Assembly: GCA_026770585.1 (NCBI GenBank)
Contig: MU646533.1
Span: forward strand, 293,990 to 305,953
Direction: 5' to 3'
Length of the DNA stretch: 11,964 bases
From: Baffinella frigidus
Lineage: Eukaryota; Cryptophyceae; Cryptomonadales; Baffinellaceae
Shown: one piece after another, positions 10,722-11,944 of the stretch
Numbering within the stretch: the stretch's first letter is position 1
Layout: each line of letters starts with the position of its first letter
Program-made: the position numbers and the translations under genes
The notes under the pieces: model-generated
Database searches by the model: none
The model's input: the letters and a program-made list of their open reading frames with translations, nothing else
What the model was told of the DNA's origin: nothing

Positions 10722-11402
10722 GTAGGTATAGATATAGATAGATATTTGTTTCCGCAGATTAGCTCACGGCGCTCACCCCCACCCCCGCAGAGAGGCCTAT
10801 ACCCTAAATTTGAGGAACCCCACACATGGAGGCGGATTTCATCCGGACGAGTATTTTCCGAAAATACGATTTTAAAAGTATGTTCAACGAAAATTACCAC
10901 ACAATTTGCCTGTACTTTTTAAAAGGGTCACGTCCGTGTAGTAATTTTCGTTGCAAATCGGATCGGAGGTCCCCGAAATCGTATTTTCGGAAAATACTCG
11001 CCGCGATTAGATTCGCGGCGGGTAGTTGCCACAGCCATAAACCATCATATAATCATTATGCCTCAAAACTAAAGTTGATGCGTTAACTTCTCCTCCGTTG
11101 AACCTAATGTCAATACGTCAACTTCTGGAATCGTGCAGGGAGGCGGATGCGCGGGGGGTCGGGGAAAAGCTCTCGGAAAACCTTGGGATGAGCGATCCGA
11201 TGCACCATACAAGTTATGGAAAACATGTTGTGCAGTAATTGTCACAGCCATAAACCATCATACAATTATTATGCCTGAAACCTAAAGTTGATATGTCAAC
11301 TTCTGCAGGGAGGTGGACGCGCGGCGGGTTGAGGCGAAACTCTCGGAGAAGCTCGGGATGAGTGATCTGATGCACCAAAAACACCTCCGCTCATCTCTTC
11401 AG
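22..11402 (+). CDS. Multi-exon eukaryotic gene, 14-exon chain ending in a SAM-like domain (both ends missing)
   Basis: Chained exons: 22-78, 594-642, 788-846, 1800-1888, 3400-3460, 3941-3980, 4229-4277, 4531-4591, 4984-5042, 5568-5628, 6225-6279, 6914-7038 (or from 6911), 9482-9585, 11309-11402. Intron phases in order are 0,1,0,2,0,1,2,0,2,0,1,0,2, and donor and acceptor phases agree at every junction. The spliced frame is open for about 966 nt. Every exon ends in G, and 13 of 14 begin with G. Donors start GT except E6 (GC) and E8 (AT at the homologous site, GTACAC 6 nt further). The last two exons form a SAM-like domain, a small helical protein-interaction module; the remainder is unrecognised. 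No start codon, promoter, stop or poly(A) site was identified. Since exons are copied, which copy is used is partly a choice. The locus could also be a decaying gene, though 13 agreeing junctions argue that the chain is or recently was functional. Confidence 0.72.
71..410 (+). repeat. Three copies of a donor-proximal intron segment with GTTGAC hairpin
   Basis: Segments at about 71-135, 270-336 and 355-410 each begin with GGTACC, then carry an AAGTTGACG-like arm, a spacer containing a TGGT or GGT core and a CGTCAACTT-like arm. The middle copy has a perfect 9-bp stem (289-297 with 312-320). The first two also share TGACCAG before the GT, so the end of E1 was copied with its intron. The remaining bases of the 79-593 intron, about 136-269 and 411-590, are mostly unique sequence plus short E2-like copies. 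Confidence 0.6.
419..448 (+). pseudogene. Partial upstream copy of exon E2
   Basis: In the same frame as E2 this reads VAFNVGVVIQ against VAFNVGVMLL in E2. It lacks a clean CAG acceptor (preceded by CGCAA) and has no GT donor in the matching position. A weaker GTTGCGTC match lies at about 479-498. The near-identical segments ACGTTGCGTTCTGAAA at 529-566 are further short duplications in the same interval. Confidence 0.5.
594..642 (+). CDS. Exon E2 (16 codons + 1 nt, phase 0 to 1)
   Basis: The acceptor is GGACAG|GTGG and the donor CCCCAG|GTTTAC. The frame reads VAFNVGVMLLAAHPSP, and the leftover G joins AG of E3 to make a Glu codon. The segment is hydrophobic and could be a buried helix; it is too short to call a membrane span. 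Phase agrees with E1 on the left and E3 on the right. Confidence 0.58.
659..787 (+). repeat. Telomere-like heptamer tract, CACAAAC variant
   Basis: This short intron between E2 and E3 consists of CCCTAAA-type heptamers that drift into repeated ACCACAA and CCCCAAA units. The 7-base spacing is largely kept while the unit changes. Confidence 0.8.
788..846 (+). CDS. Exon E3 (2 nt + 19 codons, phase 1 to 0)
   Basis: The acceptor is AAACCAG|AG and the donor CCCCAG|GTCCCG. The frame gives LTTRDLLAKWLQLLAPDPQ, an amphipathic helix-like peptide, with a Glu from the split codon shared with E2. It is flanked on both sides by repeats, which makes the coding island conspicuous. The donor GTCCCGCC is echoed at 1073-1081 (CTCAGGTCCCGCC), a small duplicated donor segment. 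No family was recognised. Confidence 0.62.
847..1578 (+). other. Intron E3-E4: heptamer repeats then about 480 bases of unique sequence
   Basis: Bases 847-1080 are degenerate CCCTAAA-type repeats with one G-rich flip near 870-890. Bases 1090-1560 are non-repetitive and more AT-rich. An open frame at 1123-1377 has no splice-site support and no recognisable composition, so it is not called. A short direct duplication, GACAGTCAG-AGGCCCA, occurs at about 1297-1331. Nothing else was identified. Confidence 0.5.
1579..1667 (+). CDS. Exon E4, copy a (29 codons + 2 nt; donor lost)
   Basis: It has the same length and phase as copy b at 1800-1888. The acceptor is AAGCAG|GGGCG. The frame begins GRVSKEETVSSLEKADF and continues to LLVASKAG. 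At the donor position GT is replaced by AA (GCCGG|AAATTA), so normal splicing from this copy looks impossible. A GTTGAC foldback follows 13 bases later. It is probably a dead or diverging duplicate of E4b. Confidence 0.55.
1681..1737 (+). repeat. Foldback hairpin with GTTGAC arms
   Basis: AAAAATGGTG-AAAGTTGACG pairs with CGTCAACTTT-TAACCATTTTT across a 16-base loop, giving a stem of about 20 bp with one mismatch and one bulge. It is the longest member of the GTTGAC hairpin family in this window and lies just after the broken donor of E4a. Confidence 0.7.
1800..1888 (+). CDS. Exon E4, copy b, intact (29 codons + 2 nt, phase 0 to 2)
   Basis: The acceptor is GAGCAG|GGGTGG and the donor GCCGG|GTCAGA. 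The frame begins GWILKEKMMSLLEKASF and ends SDVLLVASKAG, with the final Gly split across the intron (GG|G) and completed by E5. Its two phases match E3 and E5 exactly. The sequence looks like one amphipathic helix followed by a beta or second helical segment. No domain was recognised. It is the best of about nine E4-related copies between 1.58 and 2.85 kb. Confidence 0.62.
2011..2069 (+). pseudogene. 5'-truncated copy c of exon E4
   Basis: It reads ALGKADFSGSDVLLVASKAG in the E4 frame and ends GCCGG|GTCTGT with a usable GT. The first ten codons are missing, replaced by repeat sequence; an AAGAG|GCG acceptor-like site sits at the junction and gives phase 0, so inclusion would still be in frame. 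Confidence 0.5.
2130..2311 (+). pseudogene. Two degenerate E4 copies, one with a strong donor
   Basis: About 2130-2158 matches the LLVAS tail. About 2236-2311 matches the E4 body with deletions and ends GCCGG|GTGAGA, the closest match to a consensus donor in the window. A GTTGAC hairpin lies between them at 2208-2248. Their frames are disturbed, so they are read as relics. Confidence 0.4.
2426..2501 (+). pseudogene. Degenerate E4 copy with GTATGT donor
   Basis: Homology to E4 is clearest over TCGCTCCTCGTCGCG and AAGGCCGG, followed by GTATGT, a good donor. The upstream half is scrambled (AAGAGGAAGAAGTCGCC). Tail-only fragments of the same exon, CGCTTCCAAGGCCGG or close to it, also end at 1951, 2381 and 2846. 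Confidence 0.4.
2622..2763. repeat. About 140-bp imperfect palindrome (foldback element)
   Basis: The two arms of about 70 bases pair along their whole length. The outer block GTGGCTCAAATAGTGC (2640-2655) pairs perfectly with 2733-2748. The inner block CTTGGATCGGGGTCGGATCC pairs with one mismatch, centred on GGATCC at 2691-2696. Interior bulges lie at about 2656-2672. It resembles a short foldback transposon or a pre-miRNA-like hairpin; sequence alone does not decide. Confidence 0.75.
2997..3011 (+). pseudogene. Short fragment of exon E5
   Basis: CGGCAG|GGCGGAAGGCATCG repeats the acceptor and first codons of E5, then runs into GTTTAGGG repeat. Its upstream CACACCCCTTTT also echoes the sequence near the other E5 copies, so the copy includes intron. 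Confidence 0.45.
3044..3143 (+). mobile_element. MITE-like element, copy 1
   Basis: Terminal inverted repeats are TCCCTTAAGTGACCA and TGGTCACTTAAGGGA, with TA on the right flank. The conserved inner part GGCTCATACGCCCTACCGTA is followed by GGGCCCTAGGACCTG. Next to the right end lies a hairpin ACGGGCGA-TTAT-TCGCCCGT (3109-3128). There is no coding capacity. Copies 2 and 3 are at 6301-6401 and, reversed, 11418-11525. Confidence 0.75.
3189..3246 (+). CDS. Exon E5, copy a (donor unclear)
   Basis: The acceptor is CGAGCAG|G, phase 2, as in copy b. The frame reads AEGMSLQQLTEGVDALA and then diverges into HPF and a T-run. No donor matches AAG|GTTTCT of copy b; the nearest, TCAA|GTTTCG at 3263, would change phase. 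It is probably a degenerate duplicate. Confidence 0.5.
3400..3460 (+). CDS. Exon E5, copy b (1 nt + 20 codons, phase 2 to 0)
   Basis: The acceptor is GGAGCAG|G and the donor TCCAAG|GTTTCT. The frame reads AEGMNLAQLTEGVDALARSK. The leading G completes the Gly codon started by E4b. Length and phases are exact. It is a short, probably helical segment of unknown family, and is preferred over copy a because its donor is intact. Confidence 0.62.
3461..3940 (+). repeat. Intron E5-E6: heptamer arrays, CCCTACA and ACTAAAC variants
   Basis: Nearly all of the intron is C-rich heptamers. Bases 3517-3596 are a homogeneous CCCTACA array of about 11 units. Bases 3828-3880 are a homogeneous ACTAAAC array, and 3893-3938 use an 8-base CCCCTAAA unit. 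No other feature was seen. Confidence 0.85.
3941..3980 (+). CDS. Exon E6 (13 codons + 1 nt, phase 0 to 1, GC donor)
   Basis: The acceptor is CCCCAG|GTCAAT. The frame is VNFKDKDADEQLQ plus G, highly charged. The only boundary that fits the next exon is CAAG|GCGAAA, so the intron would be GC-AG. The split codon with E7 is Gly. The island is only 40 bases between perfect repeats. Confidence 0.55.
3985..4228 (+). repeat. Intron E6-E7: CCCTAAA array then CATAAAC variant
   Basis: A near-perfect CCCTAAA array covers 4000-4056, followed by ATAAACC and CATAAAC units to about 4150 and mixed CCCTGAA and CCCTAAA to the acceptor. Confidence 0.85.
4229..4277 (+). CDS. Exon E7 (2 nt + 15 codons + 2 nt, phase 1 to 2)
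   Basis: The acceptor is AACCAG|GGGCC and the donor GACGG|GTACCA. The frame is AKKTLARRFTKSLAD, strongly basic, with a Gly codon split at each end. It is unrecognised; basic residues suggest a nucleic-acid or membrane contact, but this is a guess. Confidence 0.58.
4278..4530 (+). repeat. Intron E7-E8: telomere-like repeats
   Basis: Degenerate C-rich heptamers cover the intron, with a perfect CCCTAAA run at about 4463-4507. No other feature was seen. Confidence 0.85.
4531..4591 (+). CDS. Exon E8 (1 nt + 20 codons, phase 2 to 0; donor altered)
   Basis: The acceptor is CCCAG|G. The frame reads SMQTDATSDKLKRLARIRAK and the leading G completes a Gly codon from E7. The homologous donor in a downstream partial copy is CCAAG|GTGACT, but here it is CCAAG|ATGACT. 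A GTACAC 6 nt downstream would add Met-Thr and keep phase 0, so the exon may end at 4597. The peptide is basic and probably helical. Confidence 0.55.
4678..4810 (+). pseudogene. Two partial copies of the E8 3' end
   Basis: ATGGTGCTTGGCGCATTTGC followed by GCCAAG|GTGACTGTACACC (to 4703) and a shorter ATGGTGCTTGGCCAAGATTA at 4782 onward repeat the end of E8 and its intron start. The first keeps a GT donor that E8 itself has lost. The rest of the E8-E9 intron (4592-4983) is heptamer repeat. Confidence 0.55.
4984..5042 (+). CDS. Exon E9 (19 codons + 2 nt, phase 0 to 2)
   Basis: The acceptor is AAAGCAG|GCTG and the donor GACGG|GTCTGC. The frame begins AEARKAAETPGQ and ends ASKD, rich in Ala, Lys and Glu, so it is probably a disordered or helical linker. 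The Gly codon is split with E10b. Phase agrees on both sides. Confidence 0.58.
5043..5420 (+). repeat. Intron E9-E10: CCCTAAA, then CCCCAAA arrays
   Basis: CCCTAAA runs are at 5216-5242 and 5274-5312, then CCTCAAA and CCCCAAA units to 5411, the last part being a near-perfect CCCCAAA array. A short non-repeat insert at 5120-5150 contains a GGCTTCTGGCGTGTGGCGTG run of unknown meaning. Confidence 0.8.
5421..5460 (+). pseudogene. Partial copy a of exon E10
   Basis: It matches the first half of E10b with the same phase-2 acceptor (ACGCAG|G) and reads VEPGSLAAS against AEPGSQAAS. After GCGAGC it diverges into repeat with no GT donor. Confidence 0.55.
5568..5628 (+). CDS. Exon E10, copy b (1 nt + 20 codons, phase 2 to 0)
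   Basis: The acceptor is AACTAG|G and the donor GCCCAG|GTGCCC. The frame reads AEPGSQAASVEIGSWEEDAQ. The Gly codon is shared with E9 and the phase-0 end matches E11. It is acidic and low in structure, so probably a linker between the basic region and the E11-E12 part. Confidence 0.62.
5629..6224 (+). repeat. Intron E10-E11: mixed heptamers with E11a inside
   Basis: C-rich heptamers dominate: GAACCCT units at about 5700-5760, CCCTACA at 6014-6040, and a perfect CCCTAAA run of about ten units at 6073-6144. A partial exon copy lies at 5922-5967. Confidence 0.85.
5922..5967 (+). pseudogene. Partial copy a of exon E11 (5' part)
   Basis: Acceptor GCGCAG|GGC, phase 0. It reads GVPFAKRLIDPYQLG and then runs into repeat without a GT donor. 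It stops at TACCAGCTTGG, the same 11 bases at which copy c (6601) begins. Confidence 0.58.
6225..6279 (+). CDS. Exon E11, copy b, intact (18 codons + 1 nt, phase 0 to 1)
   Basis: The acceptor is ATACCAG|GGC and the donor GATG|GTTCCC. The frame reads GVPYSKRLLDPYGAPPAD. It is the only one of four E11 copies with both splice sites, and its phases fit E10b and E12. The peptide looks like a short basic motif followed by a Pro-rich turn. No family was recognised. Confidence 0.62.
6301..6401 (+). mobile_element. MITE-like element, copy 2
   Basis: TA flanks both ends (6299-6300 and 6402-6403), as expected for a TA target duplication. The terminal repeats are TCCCGTAAGTGGC and GGCCACTTAAGGGA. The conserved inner block is as in copy 1. 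The variable hairpin is a perfect 20-base palindrome at 6367-6386, GGCGGTCAAATTTGACCGCC. It lies 21 bases after the E11b donor. Confidence 0.78.
6486..6551 (+). repeat. Three 22-bp tandem repeats with GAAnnTTC
   Basis: The unit ATGAAAGGAATGTTCTAG plus A-rich spacer starts at 6486, 6508 and 6530. Each unit contains GAATATTC or GAATGTTC, a GAA-nn-TTC pattern like part of a heat-shock element, though it may be chance within a small microsatellite. Confidence 0.7.
6601..6628 (+). pseudogene. Partial copy c of exon E11 (3' part)
   Basis: It reads YQLGALPAA plus one base, ending CCGCAG|GTCCTC in phase 1, the correct phase for E12. Its left edge is TTAG|TACCAG. It supplies the 3' half that copy a lacks, with 11 bases in common. 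Confidence 0.5.
6695..6745 (+). pseudogene. Copy d of exon E11, donor lost
   Basis: It reads LLDPYQVGAPPANEDGA. The position homologous to GATG|GT of copy b is GATG|GG, so the donor is lost. The 5' third is missing. Bases 6747-6820 after it are CCCCAAA repeats. Confidence 0.5.
6914..7038 (+). CDS. Exon E12, copy 1 (2 nt + 41 codons, phase 1 to 0)
   Basis: The acceptor is CAGCAG|GGGGCG; an alternative 3 bases upstream (start 6911) adds one codon in the same phase. The donor is CAACAG|GTTGCC. The frame begins GDPSQKAGVVRLAFEECGF, continues AAEEIAEIIKPG and ends APMFTAQQ. It is the longest exon and looks like two helices with a turn at KPGKPAP. The domain is unrecognised, but it directly precedes the SAM-like exons in the chain. 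At least nine related copies follow downstream. Confidence 0.66.
7100..7176 (+). repeat. G-rich TTAGGG-type tract in the E12-E13 intron
   Basis: The strand of the telomere-like repeat switches here from C-rich (before 7090) to G-rich, reading GGGTTAGGG. It ends in the TTAG acceptor-like sites of the next E12 copies. Confidence 0.75.
7177..7293 (+). pseudogene. E12 copies 2a and 2b, frameshifted
   Basis: Two starts, TTAG|CGATGGAGGAGTGCGGAT at 7177 and 7208, are a 31-base duplication. The second continues to CCAAACAG|GTTCAG. A run of nine G at about 7233-7241 replaces GCGGAGGAGATC and shifts the frame to a stop, so the copy cannot code for E12. Confidence 0.6.
7294..7737 (+). other. Mostly unique intron segment flanked by an 18-base direct repeat
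   Basis: TCGTAGCCCACCATGTGG at 7430-7447 recurs with one change at 7635-7652. Between them are a perfect hairpin AAACCGTGTC-CT-GACACGGTTT (7579-7600) and unique sequence. A smaller hairpin ACCCCG/CGGGGT is at 7402-7418, and GTCAAC-like arms are at 7340-7372. After 7652 the sequence is G-rich repeat. No gene was seen. Confidence 0.55.
7738..7825 (+). pseudogene. E12 copy 3 (open but acceptor phase differs)
   Basis: It reads LAFEECGFAVEEIA, then VFTPGKAAPMFTAKQ, with an in-frame 3-base deletion against copy 4, and ends CAG|GTTCAG. Nearby acceptors (TTGAG|G, TCTAG|G) give phase 2 or 0 instead of 1, so inclusion after E11 would shift the frame. Confidence 0.5.
7960..8045 (+). CDS. E12 copy 4, candidate alternative exon (phase 1 to 0)
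   Basis: The acceptor is GGTTAG|CG and the donor AAACAG|GTTTGG. Two bases plus 28 codons read MKECGFAVEEIAEIFTPGK and end FTAKQ, open throughout. Its phases equal those of copy 1, so it could replace E12 between E11 and E13, although it lacks the first 14 or so residues. It may be a real mutually exclusive exon or a copy that has not yet decayed. Confidence 0.5.
8097..8156 (+). CDS. E12 copy 5, candidate add-on exon (phase 0 to 0)
   Basis: The acceptor is GTTTAG|GAGG and the donor AAACAG|GTTCAG. Twenty codons read EEIVEIITPGKESPMFTAKQ with no stop. Being phase 0 at both ends, it could be inserted after copy 1 or 4 without shifting the frame. Confidence 0.45.
8305..8390 (+). CDS. E12 copy 6, candidate alternative exon (phase 1 to 0)
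   Basis: It is nearly identical to copy 4 (same length, TTAG|CG acceptor, CAG|GTTTGG donor). The protein differs by one residue, Lys-Ala-Gly for Lys-Thr-Gly. It is the product of the 331-345 bp tandem duplication. Confidence 0.5.
8442..8483 (+). CDS. E12 copy 7, candidate add-on exon (phase 0 to 0)
   Basis: The acceptor is GTTTAG|GAGG and the donor CAGCAG|GTTGCC. Fourteen codons read EEIVEIITPGKAQQ. Compared with copy 5 the PMFTAK part is deleted in frame, and the intron start GTTGCCCCT matches that of copy 1, so the end may be a chimera of two copies. Confidence 0.42.
8519..8585 (+). repeat. Homogeneous CCCTACA array
   Basis: About nine perfect heptamers lie between two E12-like exon fragments. 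The same variant occurs at 3517-3596, but neighbouring tracts use other variants. Confidence 0.9.
8586..8620 (+). pseudogene. E12 copy 8, tail fragment
   Basis: TGGAAAGGCGGTACCCATGG and the following bases read GKAVPMVTGKE and end GAG|GTTGCCCCTAAACC, repeating the E12 tail and its intron start. It has no acceptor because it abuts the CCCTACA array. Confidence 0.5.
8802..8877. repeat. Divergent palindromic element related to the MITE family
   Basis: It contains CCGTAGG and CCTACGG as inverted arms, then CCTACCGTAGGG as in the MITE core, and ends near CGCTTAAGG. The terminal repeats are poorly matched, so membership of the family is uncertain. Confidence 0.35.
8920..9074 (+). pseudogene. E12 copies 9 and 10, short fragments
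   Basis: About 8920-8943 ends CCCAACAG|GTTGCCC like copy 1. About 9050-9074 matches GCGGTGCCCATGTTCACTGC, reading AVPMFTA. Neither has an acceptor. G-rich repeats at 8975-9045 separate them. Confidence 0.42.
9098..9157 (+). pseudogene. Exon E13 copy 1, cut off by a repeat array
   Basis: The acceptor AACTAG|GTTTCG is intact and phase 0. It reads VSAWISSLSFPEEYKYAGAA and then hits TAA exactly where the CCCTAAA array starts. The second half of the exon and the donor are missing. Confidence 0.6.
9158..9475 (+). repeat. CCCTAAA and CCTAACA array
   Basis: About 300 bases are almost pure telomere-like repeats, first CCCTAAA then CCTAACA and CCTAGCA units, inserted between the truncated E13 copy 1 and the intact copy 2. 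Confidence 0.88.
9482..9585 (+). CDS. Exon E13, intact: N-terminal half of SAM-like domain (phase 0 to 2)
   Basis: The acceptor is ACACACAG|GTTTCG and the donor GAATG|GTATAG. The frame has 34 codons, begins VSAWISSLSFPEAAAHKYAG and ends TASKLLE plus TG, the Trp codon being completed by the G of E14. The pattern V..WI.SL.FPE...KYA....V.A..LLEW matches the first helices of a SAM domain. SAM domains are known for protein self-association or RNA binding; which applies here cannot be told. Phase agrees with E12 (CAG|) and E14 (TG|G). Confidence 0.68.
9667..9687. repeat. Short hairpin before E13 copy 3
   Basis: AAGGGCTA-AGG-TAGCCCTT forms a perfect 8-bp stem with a 3-base loop, a few bases upstream of the TTCTAG preceding E13 copy 3. 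Confidence 0.6.
9696..10324 (+). CDS. Exon E13 copy 3, split into three pieces by two repeat blocks
   Basis: The pieces are 9696-9722 (WIGSLSFPE), 10016-10049 (AHKYAGAATAK + 1 nt) and 10297-10324 (rest of Gly, VTASKLLE + TG). Joined they give 29 codons + 2 nt in the same frame as the intact copy, without a stop. The gaps can be spliced as GC-AG (9723-10015) and GT-AG (10050-10296). The first is flanked by AGGCG on both sides, the second by CGACCGCCAAGG and CGACCGCCAAAGG. The 5' edge lacks the VSA codons, though TTCTAG precedes it. Intact copy 2 has no such interruptions, so the gaps are insertions. Confidence 0.6.
9725..10015 (+). repeat. 37-bp minisatellite inside E13 copy 3
   Basis: The core GTTAGTGGTTAAGATTAGG begins at 9734, 9771, 9808, 9840, 9877, 9914, 9951 and 9988, that is eight units with period 37 except one of 32. 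The unit itself is built from TTAGG and GGGTTA pieces. It fills one presumed intron. Confidence 0.85.
10050..10296 (+). repeat. Compound simple repeat inside E13 copy 3
   Basis: In order it holds GCGACCCCCTT units (about 10060-10095), a CT-rich microsatellite (10145-10190), and CCCTACA-type heptamers (10206-10285). It is bounded by GTGACC at the left and CCAAAG at the right and fills the second presumed intron. Confidence 0.75.
10456..10484 (+). pseudogene. Exon E13 copy 4, tail fragment
   Basis: It reads VAALKLLE plus TG and ends GAATG|GTATAC, keeping the phase-2 donor. Upstream bases GCGTCTCCGTGCATA (10408 onward) duplicate those at 9619 onward in the intron after intact E13, so exon tail and intron were copied together. 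Confidence 0.5.
10604..10745 (+). repeat. GATACATA and GATA microsatellite
   Basis: An 8-base ATACATAG array (about 10609-10677) is followed by GATA units (10690-10722) and TAGATA variants. It is AT-rich and unlike the telomere-type tracts around it. Confidence 0.92.
10839..11010. mobile_element. Foldback element with 25-bp perfect inverted repeats
   Basis: Bases 10848-10872 are the exact reverse complement of 10976-11000 (arm CGAGTATTTTCCGAAAATAC plus GATTT). An inner pair, CAACGAAAATTACCACAC (10885-10902) and 10936-10953, matches 17 of 18. The loop is short and has no coding capacity. It appears to lie in a relic of E14: GGAGGCGGAT on the left and CGCGGCGGGT on the right continue the E14 sequence. 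Confidence 0.75.
11026..11312 (+). repeat. About 212-bp tandem duplication carrying E14 acceptors
   Basis: TTGCCACAGCCATAAACCAT (11026) recurs with one change at 11238, each followed by TATTATGCCT or CATTATGCCT and an AAAGTTGA-type palindrome. The second copy leads straight into the E14 acceptor CTGCAG; in the first, the acceptor GTGCAG follows some 40 bases later. Confidence 0.75.
11139..11238 (+). CDS. Exon E14 copy 1, possible alternative last exon
   Basis: The acceptor is CGTGCAG|G, phase 2, as in copy 2. It reads EADARGVGEKLSENLGMSDPM, then diverges to HHTSYGKHVVQ and a TAA at 11236-11238. If used after E13 it would give a SAM-like domain lacking its last helix and end the protein here. 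It could equally be a decayed duplicate, since the divergent tail is intron-like sequence. Confidence 0.45.
11309..11402 (+). CDS. Exon E14, intact: C-terminal half of SAM-like domain (phase 2 to 0)
   Basis: The acceptor is TTCTGCAG|G and the donor CTTCAG|GTCCGG. One base plus 31 codons; the G completes Trp with TG of E13. It begins EVDARRVEAKLSEKLGMSD and ends HQKHLRSSLQ. L..LGMSDLMHQKHLRSSL matches the last helices of SAM domains, where an LGI..LGHR..LL pattern is typical. With E13 the domain is about 66 residues, the usual size. Translation continues beyond, since a donor and no stop follows. Confidence 0.7.
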
Positions 11403-11417
11403 GTCCGGGTTGGGGTA

Positions 11418-11525
11418 TCCCTTAAGTTCATAAGTGGCCAGGCCTCCAAATTTGGGGGCCTGAGGTCCTAGGCTGGTCCTAGGGCCCTACCGTAGGGCGT
11501 ATGAGCCTACTGGCCACTTAAGGGT
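11418..11525 (-). mobile_element. MITE-like element, copy 3 (reversed)
   Basis: TA flanks both ends (11416-11417 and 11526-11527). On the minus strand it carries the same core as copies 1 and 2. Its variable hairpin is AGGCCTCCAAA paired with TTTGGGGGCCT (11440-11461), 10 of 11 pairs plus one wobble. One terminal repeat has an 8-base insertion (AAGTTCAT). It lies 15 bases after the E14 donor. Confidence 0.75.
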
Positions 11526-11539
11526 TATAGGGGTTAGGG

Positions 11540-11738
11540 TTAGGGTTTGGGGTGTATGGTCCGCCTTGGGCTTCAGGGTCTAGGGAGCATAGATAATGTT
11601 TTGGGGATTATGGATGAGGGTTGGTGGTTAGGGGTTAGGGTTAGGGTTAGGGGTTAGGGTTGGGTTTAGGGGTTAGGGGTTAGGGGTTAGGGTTAGGGGT
11701 TAGGGGTTAGGGTTAGGGTTGGGGGTTAGGGGTTAGGG
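11540..11738 (+). repeat. G-rich GGGTTAGGG tract
   Basis: Mixed GGGTTA and GGGGTTA units cover most of this part of the last intron, on the opposite strand orientation to the tract after 11770. Confidence 0.85.
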
Positions 11739-11749
11739 TACCGGTACAG

Positions 11750-11768
11750 GGACTTCCGGCACGCTTGG
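11750..11768 (+). other. Possible next exon E15 (weak)
   Basis: GGTACAG|GGACTTCCGGCACGCTTG stands out from the repeats. In phase 0, as required after E14, it reads GLPARL, and a GC donor-like TTG|GCAACC follows. It is too short to be sure. Confidence 0.25.
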
Positions 11769-11769
11769 C

Positions 11770-11821
11770 AACCCTGAACCCTAAATCCTTAACCCTAAAT
11801 TCCAACCCCTTACCCTCAATC

Positions 11822-11860
<39 letters not shown>

Positions 11861-11891
11861 AGCCTCAAGCCTCAACTCCCAACTCCCAACC

Positions 11892-11944
<53 letters not shown>

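Noticed and set aside
10586-10900. Minus-strand open frame rich in YLSIYLCIYVS
   Set aside because: It is a translation of the GATACATA and GATA microsatellite.
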